A stretch of 35,867 nucleotides of DNA, from the NCBI GenBank assembly GCA_002358875.1, contig DEPS01000193.1, forward strand, positions 19,725 to 55,591, read 5' to 3'. Below are positions 34,603 through 35,867 of the stretch, one piece after another. Origin of the DNA: Lachnospiraceae bacterium UBA3386 (GTDB lineage Bacteria > Bacillota > Clostridia > Lachnospirales > Lachnospiraceae). Within the stretch, counting starts at the first letter, position 1. Each line of letters begins with the position of its first letter. The position numbers were made by a program, and so were the translations under genes. The notes below the pieces were generated by a model. The model saw only the letters and a list, made by a program, of their open reading frames with translations, was not told the DNA's origin and searched no databases.

Positions 34603-34851
34603 ATGATTATTGTAAATGTGGAAATTCCAATTATGGGACAGAACTATGATTTTCAGCTGGATGAAAATGTCCCCTTGTTTGAAATCCAGGAGGAAATCAC
34701 GGAAATGATCTGCAGAAGGGAGCAGTGCAGGCTCGACGGTATGGAGCACCGTTTCCTTTTATGGGATAAAAAGCGTGGACTTATTCTCAGAAGGGAAGAG
34801 TCTGCCCGTGACAATGGGTTGGAAACCGGCAGTGAGCTTTTGATGGCTTAA
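34603..34851 (+). CDS. esaB: EsaB/YukD-like ubiquitin-fold protein
   Basis: The 82-residue protein matches the size and pattern of the YukD/EsaB family: a first beta hairpin (MIIVNVEIPIMGQNYDFQLDENVP), a helix (LFEIQEEITEMICRRE), and later strands with a final LLMA. The fold is ubiquitin-like but there is no C-terminal Gly-Gly, so it is not a conjugating modifier. EsaB is a small cytosolic partner of the Firmicute T7SS needed for secretion in some species; its mechanism is not settled. AGGAGG lies about 11 bases before the ATG. It starts 21 bases after the preceding gene. The call rests on size, predicted strands and location beside essC, and not on an alignment. Confidence 0.75.
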   Translation: MIIVNVEIPIMGQNYDFQLDENVPLFEIQEEITEMICRREQCRLDGMEHRFLLWDKKRGLILRREESARDNGLETGSELLMA

Positions 34852-34886
34852 GGCATGCGGCAGGTATTCTGAGGAGTGAAGAGGGT

Positions 34887-35162
34887 ATGGCGGTTGAGGA
34901 CATGTCTGAAGAAATCGTTTTTGATATCAGTGCGATGAACGCTGCGGCAGAGGAAGGAACCAGGCTGCTTGCTCGGATTCGCAATGAGATTTGCCAGCTG
35001 GGAGAGCGGATCCAGGTAGAAGGCATTGCGAATCCGGATCCTGCAATCCGGCGGCTTTTGGCTGTGTGCGGCGGGTATGAAGCCCTTCTCCGCAATTTGG
35101 AGGCGGCTTCGAGGGTCTATGGGGCTGCTATAGCGGCTGCAGAGGATCTGGCGGATTTCTGA
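34887..35162 (+). CDS. Small helical protein, possible T7SS substrate or chaperone
   Basis: The 91-residue product has an acidic start and two helical stretches (about 14-40, AMNAAAEEGTRLLARIRNEICQLGER; about 52-90, PAIRRLLAVCGGYEALLRNLEAASRVYGAAIAAAEDLA), the helical-hairpin form typical of small Esx-like proteins. The W-x-G motif at the turn is missing, so it is not a classic WXG100 protein. There is no signal peptide. ATGs at 34887 and 34902 are both possible; the first has GAGGAG upstream. It lies downstream of the EsaB-like gene and upstream of the W-x-G protein gene. Confidence 0.7.
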   Translation: MAVEDMSEEIVFDISAMNAAAEEGTRLLARIRNEICQLGERIQVEGIANPDPAIRRLLAVCGGYEALLRNLEAASRVYGAAIAAAEDLADF

Positions 35163-35225
35163 CCTGCCGGCAGAAGCACAGGCATTTTTTGTCCTTGTAG
35201 ATCGGCTGATCCTGTTGTTACTTTC

Positions 35226-35241
35226 GTATTTGCGAAAATAC
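35226..35241. other. Small hairpin in the gap before the W-x-G gene
   Basis: GTATTT (35226-35231) pairs with AAATAC (35236-35241) around GCGA. The 217-base gap 35163-35379 also holds the palindrome CTGCCGGCAG at 35164-35173 and six T at 35185-35190, too far and too weak for a confident terminator. I see no other gene or promoter in this gap. Confidence 0.35.
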
Positions 35242-35379
35242 CCCGGGAGAGCGTCGCGTCATTGAGGCCCAAAGAAATGAAATAAGCGTTACTATTTACA
35301 GTCTCCGCGTACGAGGTGTTTTGCACGGTATTTTCATGAAGAAACCCGAGTTAACGAATCAGTGTGAAAAGAGGCAGTC

Positions 35380-35640
35380 ATGGAGGAACAGATCATACAG
35401 GATATAACCCGTATCAGTCAGGGCTTTTCTGTTTTGCATTCCCTTTTGACGGAAGGACTGTCGAATGTCTGGAAGGGGCAGGCTTTTGAAGCCCATCTTG
35501 AGTCGGAGTCTCTCCTGTTTTCCGAGGCAGGAGAATGTCTTGAGGAATGCGGGAAACTTATCAGGAAGAGAGAAAAATGCGGGGTGCATGAATGCATTTT
35601 CCGGTCGGATGAGGAAAGATTGTTGGTGGAAAGAACATGA
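35380..35640 (+). CDS. W-x-G helical protein of the WXG100/ESAT-6 kind (short)
   Basis: The 86-residue protein has two helical parts joined by SNVWKGQAF, a W-x-G motif at residues 30-32 followed by the usual alpha-helical continuation (EAHLESESLLFSEAGECLEECGKLI). WXG100 proteins are about 100 residues and are secreted by T7SS as dimers. This one is shorter and I see no C-terminal YxxxD/E secretion signal, so it may be a partner or chaperone for a substrate and not a free effector. AGAGG lies about 8 bases before the ATG. Its stop overlaps the next start (ATGA), so it is made together with the following helical protein, which could be its partner. Confidence 0.75.
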   Translation: MEEQIIQDITRISQGFSVLHSLLTEGLSNVWKGQAFEAHLESESLLFSEAGECLEECGKLIRKREKCGVHECIFRSDEERLLVERT

Positions 35641-35855
35641 ATGAGCATCAAACTTATATAAGAGAGGAGCTGGAAGAAATCAGGATAAGGCTTGGGGCAG
35701 GCGTCCTTCGTCCCCTATCGGAAACGATTCAGATGATCAGGCAAAACTGTCAGGATCCCGCAGGTGCTTCCTTTGCGGGACGTCTTGAAGTCCACAGAAA
35801 AAGGATCGAATCTGCGGAGAAGAAGCTGGAATCGGCCATACGGGTGCTTTCGTAA
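35637..35855 (+). CDS. Small helical protein coupled to the W-x-G protein
   Basis: This 72-residue protein is helical throughout (YIREELEEIRIRLGAGVL, LSETIQMIRQNC, FAGRLEVHRKRIESAEKKLESAIRVL), with no W-x-G motif and no signal peptide. The ATG overlaps the stop of the preceding gene by four bases. The last helix has alternating charged and hydrophobic positions that suit coiled-coil pairing. It could be the dimer partner of the W-x-G protein. Only 12 bases of the window follow it, so the downstream gene order is not visible. Confidence 0.7.
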   Translation: MNEHQTYIREELEEIRIRLGAGVLRPLSETIQMIRQNCQDPAGASFAGRLEVHRKRIESAEKKLESAIRVLS

Positions 35856-35867
35856 GTAAATAGTGAT

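Noticed and set aside
34887..35162. Calling this a classical WXG100 protein (EsxA)
   Set aside because: There is no W-x-G motif at the helix turn and no YxxxD/E signal.

Overview
The window looks like a Firmicute of the class Clostridia, most likely Lachnospiraceae-like. The reasons are strong GGAGG-type ribosome sites, moderate G+C, clostridial Hanks-type kinases (GYAAPEQFGG activation segments) and a type VII secretion ATPase of the EssC/YukB kind with an EsaB/YukD-like partner. This placement is an inference from style, not a match. There is no rRNA, tRNA, CRISPR array, insertion sequence or phage gene that I can see.

Layout. (1) 1-3403: the end of an FHA protein, then a cytosolic FHA-FHA-ABC ATPase and a separate ABC-2 permease, together a two-gene version of an Rv1747-like exporter. 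(2) 3439-4636: a convergent Xre-type regulator and an AT-rich, apparently non-coding block of about 830 bases with repeats, a -10 box and hairpins. (3) 4637-9818: a secreted-side trypsin-like protease with a cytosolic FHA domain, a PP2C phosphatase, a transmembrane Ser/Thr kinase and a small single-pass membrane protein. (4) 9900-21029: one gene for a surface protein of about 3,700 residues made of Ig-like repeats, anchored by a C-terminal membrane helix. (5) 21201-26791: a second transmembrane kinase with altered catalytic motifs, a short membrane ORF interrupted by an in-frame TGA, a TPR/PEGA-like membrane protein, and two single-pass FHA proteins. (6) 26849-35855: EssC, a pseudokinase with a zinc-ribbon tail, a LytTR regulator, a hypothetical protein, an EsaB-like protein and three short helical proteins, one carrying a W-x-G motif.

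Read together, this is a type VII secretion locus wired to Thr phosphorylation. It has two kinases, one phosphatase, one pseudokinase and FHA (phosphothreonine-reading) domains in six genes: the partial gene, the ABC ATPase, the protease, two membrane proteins and EssC. The kinases (cytosolic kinase, one helix, extracellular helical part) share the topology of EssB/YukC, the pseudokinase subunit of the Firmicute T7SS, which is otherwise not seen here. EsaA, EssA and a canonical full-length EsxA are also not in the window. The giant Ig-repeat protein may be an extracellular stalk or adhesin of the system; that is inference.

Strong hairpins lie in the gaps ahead of several genes (protease, phosphatase, kinase 2, small membrane ORF), suggesting post-transcriptional tuning within a long operon. 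Gene starts were moved from the longest possible reading frame where an internal ATG has a better ribosome site or matches the family.
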